The notes under the pieces are model-generated. The model was not told the origin of the DNA. It made no database searches and saw only the letters and a list, made by a program, of their open reading frames with translations. From NCBI GenBank assembly GCA_025363025.1, contig JANYEO010000196.1:1-8544 (forward strand): a stretch of DNA of 8,544 bases, read 5' to 3'. The DNA comes from Opitutia bacterium (GTDB lineage: Bacteria; Verrucomicrobiota; Verrucomicrobiia; Opitutales; JANYEO01). Position 1 is the first letter of the stretch. Every line of letters begins with the position of its first letter. Positions 1-6,687 of the stretch are shown here, in pieces. A program made the translations under genes and the position numbers.

Positions 1-828
1 TCGAGTGATAATTATCGCATTGATGCAGCTTCACAAACACTTACGCTAGACGTAGCCAGTGGCAGTGCACAGATAAATCAAACGGGAAGTTCGGGCGGGG
101 TTTTTCGAGTTGGCGTCACGCTTGCGTTAAATGATGACTTAGTTGTAACTGGCAATTCAACTTTTGTTCAGATTCAAGGTGCCATAACAGGCGCGCATAG
201 CGTAACCCTTGCCGGTAATATGCTCTTAACGGGCAACACGACTTATTCGGGCGATACGATCATCAATTCGGGTGTCTTGCAATTAGGTAACGGGTTGGCT
301 GTTTCAGGTAATATTATTGGTAACTCAGCTAATATCATCATTAATAGCGGAGGCACTTTAAATCAAACATTATTGGGGACCAATAATGTTATTGGAGATG
401 CTACTAACATGACTTTAAATGGAGGGGTTTGGAGCGTAGGGCAAGAAGGTCGCACTGAAACCTTAAACACATTAACCCTTTCCGCGAACTCTATAATTAA
501 CACTAGCTCAAGTAATGTCGTGATAACTTTTGCCGGAGGGGGTGTCTACAACGCAGGGATACTCACTATTTCGAACTGGAATGGGAGCATGACCGGTGGT
601 GCGGCAGAACAAATTGTCTTTGGTGGCCCAGCCTTATCTCAAACCTTCTTAAACAATGTGTTTTGGTCTCAGCAAAATATTACGGGGGCCCGTCAGTTAG
701 CCAGTGGGGAAATTGTACCGGTACCCGAAGCCTCGAGCGTCTTGGCGGGTATAGGATTAGCTGCCGCGGCTGTAGGGTATGAAATCCGTCGTCGCAAATC
801 AAAAGCAGCAGTGGAAGCAATAAGCTAA
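1..828 (+). CDS. PEP-CTERM-type surface protein with autotransporter-associated beta-strand repeat, 5'-truncated by window edge
   Basis: The frame is open from base 1, so the ATG at 220 is internal and the true start lies before the window; 275 residues are visible. The sequence is rich in Gly, Asn, Thr and Ser with alternating hydrophobics, as in beta-solenoid surface proteins. A beta-strand repeat of the autotransporter-associated type (TYSGDTIINSGVLQLG) lies at about visible residues 81-96. The C-terminus carries a PEP-CTERM-like sorting signal: VPEASS at about 241-246, a hydrophobic Leu/Ala/Gly segment, then RRRK. In this family the tail is a transmembrane anchor recognised and cut by an exosortase in the inner membrane after Sec export. 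The visible part aligns along its whole length with the next gene (for example LALNDDLVV against LILNDNLVI), so the two are tandem paralogues. A hairpin terminator follows the stop. The family call is firm; the specific role (surface or matrix structure) is inferred. Confidence 0.85.
   Translation, partial: SSDNYRIDAASQTLTLDVASGSAQINQTGSSGGVFRVGVTLALNDDLVVTGNSTFVQIQGAITGAHSVTLAGNMLLTGNTTYSGDTIINSGVLQLGNGLAVSGNIIGNSANIIINSGGTLNQTLLGTNNVIGDATNMTLNGGVWSVGQEGRTETLNTLTLSANSIINTSSSNVVITFAGGGVYNAGILTISNWNGSMTGGAAEQIVFGGPALSQTFLNNVFWSQQNITGARQLASGEIVPVPEASSVLAGIGLAAAAVGYEIRRRKSKAAVEAIS
673..798 (+). repeat. Direct repeat copy 1: conserved PEP-CTERM tail coding segment
   Basis: This 126-bp segment matches 2031-2156 with 4 mismatches by direct alignment. 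It encodes the junction QNITGARQLA plus the VPEASS motif, hydrophobic helix and RRRK. Three of the differences are silent and one changes Ser to Asn. A run of 66 bases is fully identical. Similarity falls off on both sides. Confidence 0.85.
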
Positions 829-850
829 ATAAACTAAAATTAATAAATAC

Positions 851-890
851 AAAAAGCCCCTTTGCGGTTACCCTTCCGCAAGGGGGCTTT
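851..890 (+). terminator. Rho-independent terminator after the first PEP-CTERM gene
   Basis: Bases 853-867 pair with 876-890 in a 15-bp stem containing one G-U wobble (T861 with G882), closing an 8-nt loop (TTACCCTT). The lower stem is A/T and the middle is a run of G/C pairs. On the plus strand the T run after the stem is only TTT, then CC. On the minus strand the same stem is followed by TTTTTGTATTTATT, a better U tract, so it could terminate in both directions. It sits 22 nt after the stop codon at 826-828. Confidence 0.8.
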
Positions 891-997
891 CCATTCTTCA
901 CGCGTAAGCGCATGACATCTTTTTGAACTCTAAAACACCGGCCAAAAAAATATACTCCGACCTTTTTAACAAATTTAAAAAATATTAATCGAATCCT

Positions 998-1027
998 TTG
1001 ATTTTTTAAAATTTTGCCGTATATTAT
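998..1027 (+). promoter_or_regulatory. Candidate sigma70-type promoter for the second PEP-CTERM gene
   Basis: The 251-bp gap between the two surface-protein genes holds the terminator and then an AT-rich stretch. Within it, TTGATT (998-1003) is followed after 16 nt by TATATT (1020-1025), or after 18 nt by TATTAT (1022-1027). Transcription would start near 1032-1035, leaving a leader of about 45 nt that is A/C-rich and has no Shine-Dalgarno motif. The background is AT-rich, so chance matches are possible. The gene does need its own promoter because of the terminator upstream. Confidence 0.45.
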
Positions 1028-1079
1028 TAAAGTAGATGACGAACCTTAAACGAAAAAACCAACCAAACTATATACAACC

Positions 1080-2180
1080 ATGAATACACATCCCTTACTT
1101 TCAAAAAAGCTACGCTATGGTCTTGTCGGCAGCTTGGCCCTCTTTTCCCTCAGTGCCTTTGGGCAATCTACTTGGAATGTTAATACCAATGGCAGCTGGG
1201 AGGTGGCGGGTAATTGGAGTCCATCAGGTTCACCTAGCGGAGTAGGCGTAGTAGTTAATTTTGGCAGTATTATCACGGCCAATAGAACAGTTAGCATGTC
1301 ATCTGCCCACACCGTAGGCACTATAAATTTTAACGACAACAATGACTATACATTAGATTCTAATAGCGCAACCAATAGAAATCTCACTTTTGATGTAACA
1401 TCTGGAAATGCACAAATTAACGTAACAGGTGGCAATGGAAGCCATAATATGCAAGAAGGGATTAACTTGATTCTTAACGATAACCTTGTAATCAACCATA
1501 CTACTACCGGTGTATTCACTATTTATGGCGATATTTCAGGAGTAGGAGGCATTACCAAAAATGGTTCCGGATTTACCATCATTCGCAGAACTATATCCAC
1601 TCAGGTGAATACCTTTACAGGCAACACCATTGTGAATGCTGGCACCCTTCAGATAGGTATTGGAGATAACGCCATCATTCTCGGAACAGGCAACGTCACT
1701 ATTAATACAGGAGGTACTCTACTGCATAGTGGAAATAATAAAATTAACGATGCCGCTGACATCTTCCTGAACGGTGGCACGTGGAATCTAGGTAATGACA
1801 CTAATGAAGATACAGTAGCTACCCTCACCCTCTCTGCAAGCTCGGTACTGGATATGGGAACGGGAGCAGGCGCTAACGTCCTTACTTTTACAGGAGGGGC
1901 TACTTATACGGCAGGTCTATTGACGATCGATAATTGGAGCGGTATTTTAGATGTTGGCGGAGGCATAGACCAAATTGTTTTTGGTTCTCCTGTCTCTCAA
2001 TCATTCTTAAATAATATCTATTGGTCTGCCCAAAATATTACGGGGGCCCGTCAATTAGCCAATGGGGAAATTGTACCGGTACCCGAAGCCTCGAGCGTCT
2101 TGGCGGGTATAGGATTAGCTGCCGCGGCCGTAGGGTATGAAATTCGTCGTCGCAAAGCCAAAGGAGTCGTTCTCAGCTAA
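1080..2180 (+). CDS. PEP-CTERM-type surface protein with autotransporter-associated beta-strand repeat, complete
   Basis: This 366-residue secreted protein starts with a Sec signal peptide: basic SKKLR, a hydrophobic core at about 13-25, and probable cleavage after AFG at about residue 28. The mature part opens with a motif of the form W-x(n)-GSW-x(n)-GNW, frequent at the start of this protein class. A beta-strand repeat (NTFTGNTIVNAGTLQIG) lies at about 177-193, in a Gly/Asn/Thr-rich body without cysteines. The sorting tail is VPEASS (334-339), a hydrophobic helix at about 340-352, then RRRK (356-359) and a short end. It should be exported, processed by an exosortase and held at the cell surface or in the extracellular matrix. 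The start is supported by the signal peptide. It is a paralogue of the preceding gene, diverged over most of its length but nearly identical at the nucleotide level in the tail. The exosortase is not in this window. The exact function is unknown. Confidence 0.88.
   Translation: MNTHPLLSKKLRYGLVGSLALFSLSAFGQSTWNVNTNGSWEVAGNWSPSGSPSGVGVVVNFGSIITANRTVSMSSAHTVGTINFNDNNDYTLDSNSATNRNLTFDVTSGNAQINVTGGNGSHNMQEGINLILNDNLVINHTTTGVFTIYGDISGVGGITKNGSGFTIIRRTISTQVNTFTGNTIVNAGTLQIGIGDNAIILGTGNVTINTGGTLLHSGNNKINDAADIFLNGGTWNLGNDTNEDTVATLTLSASSVLDMGTGAGANVLTFTGGATYTAGLLTIDNWSGILDVGGGIDQIVFGSPVSQSFLNNIYWSAQNITGARQLANGEIVPVPEASSVLAGIGLAAAAVGYEIRRRKAKGVVLS
2031..2156 (+). repeat. Direct repeat copy 2: conserved PEP-CTERM tail coding segment
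   Basis: This is the partner of the segment at 673-798, in the same orientation and reading frame with an offset of 1358 bp. It covers the C-terminal sorting signal of the complete surface protein. The near identity is confined to this module; the rest of the gene pair is clearly more diverged. Confidence 0.85.
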
Positions 2181-2196
2181 AGGCACTCAAGTACAT

Positions 2197-2236
2197 AAGG
2201 TTGCATTAATAAATACAGACGGCTTCTTGCAACCTT
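2197..2236. terminator. Possible weak hairpin between convergent genes
   Basis: AAGGTTGCA (2197-2205) and TGCAACCTT (2228-2236) form a perfect 9-bp inverted repeat around a 22-nt spacer, in the 137-bp gap between the convergent surface-protein and ATPase genes. The location suits a shared terminator. The loop is long and no T run follows on either strand, so this is only a weak candidate. The rest of the gap shows no recognisable element. Confidence 0.25.
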
Positions 2237-2317
2237 CATCTCAAAGACCGCTGTATCATGTGGTTTCTTTAGTCTACCGGGTTAGCAGAAAGTGTATTCA
2301 AGATGGAGGGATTCTCG

Positions 2318-3496
2318 TTAAATAATGTCCCCTTGCCATAATTTTTCAAGAAAACGTTCAATGGGCAAAATACTAACAACCTGATCGCCCAATTGTATTT
2401 TACGCACCCGTGGTTCAATTGAGACTACATATGCCGCTTTAGGATTATGCTCTTCACAAAAAGCCATTAGGCCTTTCACATCCCTTCGATCAATTTGGCT
2501 CGAAAGCTTTACTTCTAATGCGATGATTTCTCCTGTTTCATTTTCAAGTACAAAATCTACTTCTAAGCCGCTCTTCGTTCGCCAATAAGTGATTTCAAAG
2601 GCACGATCATTCAGCCCTTTATAGGCGGTTAGCTCAGTCATCACATAATTTTCAAGTGCCTTGCTTGCTTCTGCACCCTTAATGGCTTCAATAGTAACTT
2701 TTTTTAGGTTATTAGCTACACCTACATCGAAGAGATAAAATTTTGGGGTTTCAGAAATAATCGCCCGCGCAACATGCTTTTTATAGGGTAAAACAAAGTA
2801 GCCTAATAGCGTATCTTCTAAGATATGGTAATACTCTCGCACGGTCTTAGCATCGATACCTACTTCACGCGCAATTGAAGTATAATTTACCATCTCCCCT
2901 AATGAAAAACTGAGTGCATCCATAAAACGCGCAAAGGCAGGTAAATTACGTACGAGGCCTTCTTCTTGGATTTCGAGCTTAATATAATCCTCAAGGTAAG
3001 CTTTAAGGGATCGTTTGGCTTGCGATTTACAATAATGCGATGGCAGAAGCCCATTATTAAAAATGGATTTTAGATCAAAATGAGGTAACTCAGGATAAAC
3101 GAGCGGGAAAAATCCATACTTCCAAGCCCTTCCACCTAAGAGGTTAATACCTTGGCGTCGTAACTTGCGTGCACTAGATCCACATAAAATATAAGTATGT
3201 GGCGTGTTTTCCATAAGCCAGTGAACTTCATCCAAAAGCGCAGGGATTTTTTGGATTTCATCGATAATGATAGTTTGACTGTTTTTATTACTATCTAATC
3301 CTAAAATTTCTTCTCTCAGTAAGGCTGGGCGCTTTAGATATCGTAAATAAAGATCGGTATGTAATAAATCAATATAAGTCGCCTCTGGAAATGTGTGTTT
3401 TAAGTAAGTTGACTTACCTGTTTTCCGCGCACCCCACAAAAAAGCCCCTTGAGCGTTTGGCAGAGCCATCTTAAGCGTACGTTTTAGATAATTCAT
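2318..3496 (-). CDS. AAA_14/DUF4143-type P-loop ATPase
   Basis: The 392-residue protein has the standard layout of the AAA_14/DUF4143 family. Walker A is GARKTGKS (22-29) and Walker B is TIIIDE (75-80) followed by IQKIP. A sensor-like segment, YILCGSSARKLRR, lies at 102-114. A winged-helix-like region (about 203-226, TSIAREVGIDAKTVREYYHIL) comes next. The C-terminal DUF4143 region has a PD-(D/E)xK-like signature: E282, GLEVDF with D314, and ALEVK with E328 and K330. These proteins are widespread, often accessory and poorly characterised; ATP binding is well supported but the substrate is unknown. All key motifs are intact, so the gene is probably functional. The start gives the usual short N-terminus before Walker A. 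The gene is a monocistron facing the surface-protein gene and diverging from the glycosyltransferase operon, which suggests an independently acquired gene. Confidence 0.88.
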   Translation of the reverse strand: MNYLKRTLKMALPNAQGAFLWGARKTGKSTYLKHTFPEATYIDLLHTDLYLRYLKRPALLREEILGLDSNKNSQTIIIDEIQKIPALLDEVHWLMENTPHTYILCGSSARKLRRQGINLLGGRAWKYGFFPLVYPELPHFDLKSIFNNGLLPSHYCKSQAKRSLKAYLEDYIKLEIQEEGLVRNLPAFARFMDALSFSLGEMVNYTSIAREVGIDAKTVREYYHILEDTLLGYFVLPYKKHVARAIISETPKFYLFDVGVANNLKKVTIEAIKGAEASKALENYVMTELTAYKGLNDRAFEITYWRTKSGLEVDFVLENETGEIIALEVKLSSQIDRRDVKGLMAFCEEHNPKAAYVVSIEPRVRKIQLGDQVVSILPIERFLEKLWQGDII

Positions 3497-3501
3497 TTAT
3501 A

Positions 3502-3560
3502 TTTTTTAAGGATTAATGTCCCTAAAAGTCAATCTTTTAAGGAACTAAATCCTTTAAAAA
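3502..3560. promoter_or_regulatory. Repeated TTTTAAGGA motifs / imperfect inverted repeat upstream of the ATPase gene
   Basis: TTTTAAGGA occurs at 3504-3512 and again at 3535-3543, a 31-bp period. A third, inverted copy with one extra base (TCCTTTAAAA) lies at 3550-3559. The outer copies form a 13-bp inverted repeat, 3502-3514 against 3548-3560, with one mismatch. The cluster starts 6 bp upstream of the ATPase start codon. It overlaps a weak minus-strand promoter match: TTGACT (complement of 3527-3532), 17-nt spacer, TTAAAA (complement of 3504-3509). It could be an operator, but the region is AT-rich and function is inferred. Confidence 0.35.
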
Positions 3561-3649
3561 TGGAGAGCACTTCAGTCTAAAAATGCTTCAAAATCAAAGT
3601 ATTCAGCAATCGGTCTCTAAATAATCTCAAAAGTTTAAACATTTCAATC

Positions 3650-3677
3650 TTTAGTATTTTTTTAGACAAGCTATGCT
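3650..3677 (+). promoter_or_regulatory. Weak promoter candidate for the glycosyltransferase-malQ operon
   Basis: TATGCT (3672-3677) is a fair -10 match, with TTTAGT (3650-3655) 16 nt upstream as a poor -35. Transcription would begin near 3684, giving a leader of under 20 nt before the ATG at 3698. Placement is consistent with this being the only upstream gap of the operon. The -35 match is weak. Confidence 0.3.
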
Positions 3678-3697
3678 GAGACAGTCCTGCATTGGTC

Positions 3698-4618
3698 ATG
3701 AAGACACCCCCTATCGCCCCAACCGTTTCCGTTCTTTTACCCGTCTACAATTGCCGGAAGCATTTGGCTAAAGCCCTAGAAAGCCTCCTCCACCAAACCT
3801 ACATACATTTCGAAATATGGGCCATTGATGATGGCTCCACCGATGGGTCCCTGGAGCTATTAAAAAAATATGCCGCCAAAGACCCCCGTATAAAGTGCTT
3901 AATCCAAGACCACGGAGGTATTGTTAAAGCCTTAAACGCGGGCCTTGCCCAGGCACAAGGCCTATACATTGCTCGAATGGATGCAGATGATATAGCACTT
4001 CCTAATCGCTTTGCAAAACAAGTGGCTTTTTTAGAAGCCAACAAAAAAGCCGTTGCCGTTGGTAGCTGGGTTCAATTTATCGATGATGCAGGAGACCCCC
4101 TCTTTATATATCGCATGGCCCAGGAGCCCGTAGCAATCGAAGAAGAACTATGGAAGGGCAATGGCGGCGTCATCATCCACCCAGTAGCTCTTTTTCGAAA
4201 ATCGGCTTTAGATGCAGTCGGTGGATACCGCGAAGCTTATCGCTCTCTAGAAGACTTAGATTTGTATATTCGCCTGCTCGATATAGGCCCTTTATATAAC
4301 TTACCAGAAGTCTTATTCCTGTACCGGCAACACTTCAAAAGCGTTAACTTTACGAGCGAACATAGCACCCGCCGCGCCCTTTCAAACCAACTGATGAATG
4401 AACATTTGGCTCGCAAAGGGAAGCCCCCTTTCGCATTCAACAAACAAGGCCTTCACGAAAAAAGTCGCTTAGAAATTTACCACCAATGGGCCGGATGGGC
4501 CCTGAGTGAAGGCTTTAAAAAAACAGCCCTCAAGTACACCCTAAAAGCCCTCTTCGCATATCCCTTGAAAAAAAGATCCTGGTCTTTTTTAAAATATGCA
4601 ACAAGCCAGCTCTTATAA
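3698..4618 (+). CDS. Family 2 (GT-A fold) glycosyltransferase
   Basis: The 306-residue protein has the GT2 motifs in order: TVSVLLPVYN (9-18) for nucleotide-sugar binding, DDGSTDGS (44-51), and ARMDADD (92-98) with the DxD that binds the metal and the sugar-nucleotide diphosphate. HP (161-162) follows, then a SLEDLDLYIRL segment (183-193) with the ED pair expected to carry the catalytic base. No membrane segments are evident, so it should act at the cytoplasmic face of the membrane, transferring a sugar to a growing glycan. Donor and acceptor cannot be read from sequence. I chose the ATG at 3698; a TTG two codons upstream (3692) is possible. Neither has a Shine-Dalgarno motif. It is the first gene of a four-gene operon, 10 bp before the next gene. 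The class is firm; the role in surface polysaccharide or protein glycosylation is inferred from context. Confidence 0.9.
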   Translation: MKTPPIAPTVSVLLPVYNCRKHLAKALESLLHQTYIHFEIWAIDDGSTDGSLELLKKYAAKDPRIKCLIQDHGGIVKALNAGLAQAQGLYIARMDADDIALPNRFAKQVAFLEANKKAVAVGSWVQFIDDAGDPLFIYRMAQEPVAIEEELWKGNGGVIIHPVALFRKSALDAVGGYREAYRSLEDLDLYIRLLDIGPLYNLPEVLFLYRQHFKSVNFTSEHSTRRALSNQLMNEHLARKGKPPFAFNKQGLHEKSRLEIYHQWAGWALSEGFKKTALKYTLKALFAYPLKKRSWSFLKYATSQLL

Positions 4619-4628
4619 TTTATAAACG

Positions 4629-5639
4629 ATGCACAGTGCCCTTTCCCCTCAGCCCCTTGAAACAGCCATCGTCTTTACTATTTTAAACCGACCCGATACA
4701 ACACAGCGGGTTTGGGATAAAATAAAAAAGGTTCAGCCGAAACGTCTCTACATCATATCAGATGGAGCCCGGCCAGAAAAAATAGGGGAATACGAGCGTG
4801 TCTTAGCTGCACGAAATATTGTTGAAACGGTGGACTGGCCATGCGAAGTCATGCGCGATTATGCCGAAACAAAGCAGGGAGATTTTCAGCGTATTCAAGC
4901 AGGATTTGCTTTAGCCTTTAAAAAAGAGTCTCAAATTATTTGGCTAGAAGACGACTGCCTGCCCGGCATGTCCTTTTTCCCATTTTGCGAAGCTATGCTC
5001 AAATATTATGAACATAATGAAGCAGTCTCCTATATTAATGGAAGCAATCTCAACTGGGGTAACCCACCTATAAAAACGAGTTATTACTTTAGCCGCTACA
5101 GCATCTCCTGGGGCTTTGCTGTCTGGAAGCGCTCATGGGAATTATTTCAACCCAATTTAAATAACTGGCTAGACCCTGTATCACGAGCACAAGTCCTCAG
5201 CAACTTTCCTACTGCGGCTGAAAAAGCATTTTGGACACGTACATTTGACGGCCTATACGAACGTTATGAAAAAGCAGGATCTACCGAACGTAAATCCTGC
5301 TTTCATTATTACCTTAAACTGGCTTTTTGGGCGCATAAAAAATACGTTATTATGCCCTCAACCAATCTCATTACCAACATTGGATTTGGATCCGGAGCTA
5401 CTCATACGGAAGCAATTAACAAAAGCCACATCGTACCCATACAAGACATAAATGTTGATAACTTACTTCACCCCACTTCACTTTCAATTAACGAAGCCGC
5501 AGATAATTGGACGTTCGAAGTTTACTGCCATTACAGAGAAGCCCGCCCTTGGAAGCGTTTTCTCAATAACTCTCGAAAAGCAATCGGAAGGTGGAAAAAC
5601 AAAGCCCTGTTTATTTTGAAATTAAAAAGTGAAAAATAA
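4629..5639 (+). CDS. GT-A-like glycosyltransferase, HlpA-like group (tandem copy 1)
   Basis: This 336-residue protein belongs to a group of nucleotide-diphospho-sugar transferase-like proteins often annotated as hemolytic protein HlpA-like. Features are AIVFTILNRPDTT (13-25) as the first strand and loop, VETVDWPCEV (65-74), and IIWLEDDCLP (103-112), an acidic DxD-like metal-site motif. INGSNLNWG (136-144), SWGFAVWKRSW (160-170) and NIGFGSGATHT (250-260) follow. It is about 60% identical by eye to the next gene. Two acidic residues present in that copy are missing here: His226 stands where copy 2 has Asp239, and Gly256 where copy 2 has Asp269. It also lacks a 12-residue stretch after SNF (191-193). 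It may therefore use a different substrate or be impaired. The ATG lies 10 bp after the previous stop, with no Shine-Dalgarno. The sugar and acceptor are unknown. Confidence 0.75.
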   Translation: MHSALSPQPLETAIVFTILNRPDTTQRVWDKIKKVQPKRLYIISDGARPEKIGEYERVLAARNIVETVDWPCEVMRDYAETKQGDFQRIQAGFALAFKKESQIIWLEDDCLPGMSFFPFCEAMLKYYEHNEAVSYINGSNLNWGNPPIKTSYYFSRYSISWGFAVWKRSWELFQPNLNNWLDPVSRAQVLSNFPTAAEKAFWTRTFDGLYERYEKAGSTERKSCFHYYLKLAFWAHKKYVIMPSTNLITNIGFGSGATHTEAINKSHIVPIQDINVDNLLHPTSLSINEAADNWTFEVYCHYREARPWKRFLNNSRKAIGRWKNKALFILKLKSEK

Positions 5640-6687
5640 TCTCTCTATTAATCCGCAGCTTGAAACACCCGTCGTATTCATTATCTTCAACCGACCAGAA
5701 ACGACTGCGCAAGTTTGGGATTGTATACGCAAAGCCAGGCCTAAAAAACTCTACATCGTAGCAGATGCCCCTCGCTTGGACAAAGAAACTGATGCAAAAA
5801 AAGTAGCCGCCACTCGCAAAATTGTAGAAACCGTCGATTGGCCCTGCGAAGTTATACGCGATTATGCCGAAGTAAACCAAGGAGACTTTAAACGTTTTCA
5901 TGCTGCCTTCGAACTCGCTTTTAAAACAGAAAATGAAATTATTTGGCTAGAAGATGATTGCCTCCCTTCTCCCGCATTCTTTCCCTTCTGCGAAGCTATG
6001 CTCAAGCGCTATGCAGATAATGAGCAAATAGCCTATATCAATGGGAGCAATTTAAACTGGGGACTACCAAAAATAAAATCCGATTATTATGTTAGCCGCT
6101 ACATGCTCCCCTGGGGCTATGCCTTATGGAAACGCTCTTGGGAGCTTTGTCGCCCAACACTTGAATATTGGATGGATCCGTCTTATCGCGCTACCGTTTT
6201 AAATAACTTTACAGACATTGCACCTAATGATGCCCTCAGCCAATTTAAAGCCATCAGCGAAAAAACTTTTTGGACTAATCTTTTTGATACTTGGTATAAT
6301 CAATATGAGAAACCGGGCACGAATGTTCGCAAAAGCGGCTTTGATTATTATCTAAAACTCGCTTTTTGGGCCCATCAAAAGCGAGCCATCATGCCGCGAG
6401 TAAATTTAGTTAAAAATATTGGATTTGGTGCAGACGCTACCCACACACAAGCCGTCAACAAAAGCCACATTGTACCACTCCAATCTCTAGATGTAGCACA
6501 CCTCAAACACCCAACCTCTCTTGCCATTAATGAACCGGCAGATAACTGGACCTTTCGTGTTTATGCCCTTTACCAAGAAGCCCGCCCGTGGAAGCGCTTT
6601 CTGTATAATACAAAAAGGATTTTAGGCAAAATAAGACAAATCATACTCCACACTTTAAAAAATAAACATGAAAACGCCTCTCTTTAA
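5629..6687 (+). CDS. GT-A-like glycosyltransferase, HlpA-like group (tandem copy 2)
   Basis: This is a 352-residue paralogue of the preceding gene. Shared blocks are VVFIIFNRPETT (15-26), VETVDWPCEVIRDYAE (66-81), IIWLEDDCLP (104-113), INGSNLNWG (137-145), PWGYALWKRSW (161-171) and NIGFGADATHT (263-273). Asp239 (in FDYYLKLAFWAH) and Asp269 match what I recall as conserved acidic positions in the family, so this copy looks catalytically complete. A 12-residue insertion lies near 195-210. The start is the GTG at 5629, which overlaps the end of copy 1 by 11 nt; no ATG is available before the first conserved strand, so GTG is the best choice. The next gene overlaps its end by 20 nt. The tandem arrangement points to duplication followed by divergence. 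It likely adds a sugar to the same glycan as its neighbours, which is inference. Confidence 0.77.
   Translation: MKNNLSINPQLETPVVFIIFNRPETTAQVWDCIRKARPKKLYIVADAPRLDKETDAKKVAATRKIVETVDWPCEVIRDYAEVNQGDFKRFHAAFELAFKTENEIIWLEDDCLPSPAFFPFCEAMLKRYADNEQIAYINGSNLNWGLPKIKSDYYVSRYMLPWGYALWKRSWELCRPTLEYWMDPSYRATVLNNFTDIAPNDALSQFKAISEKTFWTNLFDTWYNQYEKPGTNVRKSGFDYYLKLAFWAHQKRAIMPRVNLVKNIGFGADATHTQAVNKSHIVPLQSLDVAHLKHPTSLAINEPADNWTFRVYALYQEARPWKRFLYNTKRILGKIRQIILHTLKNKHENASL

Noticed and set aside
220..828. ATG at 220 as the start of the first surface-protein gene
   Set aside because: The same frame is open from base 1, and its upstream part aligns with the complete paralogue, so the ATG is internal and the gene is truncated by the window edge.
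680..913. Minus-strand ORF of 77 codons
   Set aside because: It runs antisense through the conserved PEP-CTERM tail and the terminator hairpin; its product is low-complexity Leu/Pro/Arg-rich with no family features.
1115..1342. Minus-strand ORF of 75 codons
   Set aside because: It lies wholly antisense inside the signal peptide and N-terminal part of the complete surface-protein gene, with no supporting motif.
2137..2325. Plus-strand ORF of 62 codons spanning the end of the second surface-protein gene and the gap to the ATPase
   Set aside because: It starts inside the sorting-tail coding region in another frame and runs past the end of the convergent ATPase gene; no recognisable motif.
3692..3697. 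TTG at 3692 as the GT2 start
   Set aside because: An ATG two codons downstream is a stronger start and nothing conserved lies between; it cannot be excluded, as neither has a ribosome binding site.
3799..4443. Minus-strand ORFs within the GT2 gene
   Set aside because: They are antisense to clear GT2 motifs and have no family features.
5245..5451. Plus-strand ORF of 68 codons inside the first HlpA-like gene
   Set aside because: It is an alternative frame of a conserved coding segment (the RKSCFHYY to ATHT region).
5611..5901. Minus-strand ORF of 96 codons at the junction of the tandem glycosyltransferases
   Set aside because: It is antisense to the conserved N-terminus of copy 2; its product looks like a reverse-strand shadow.
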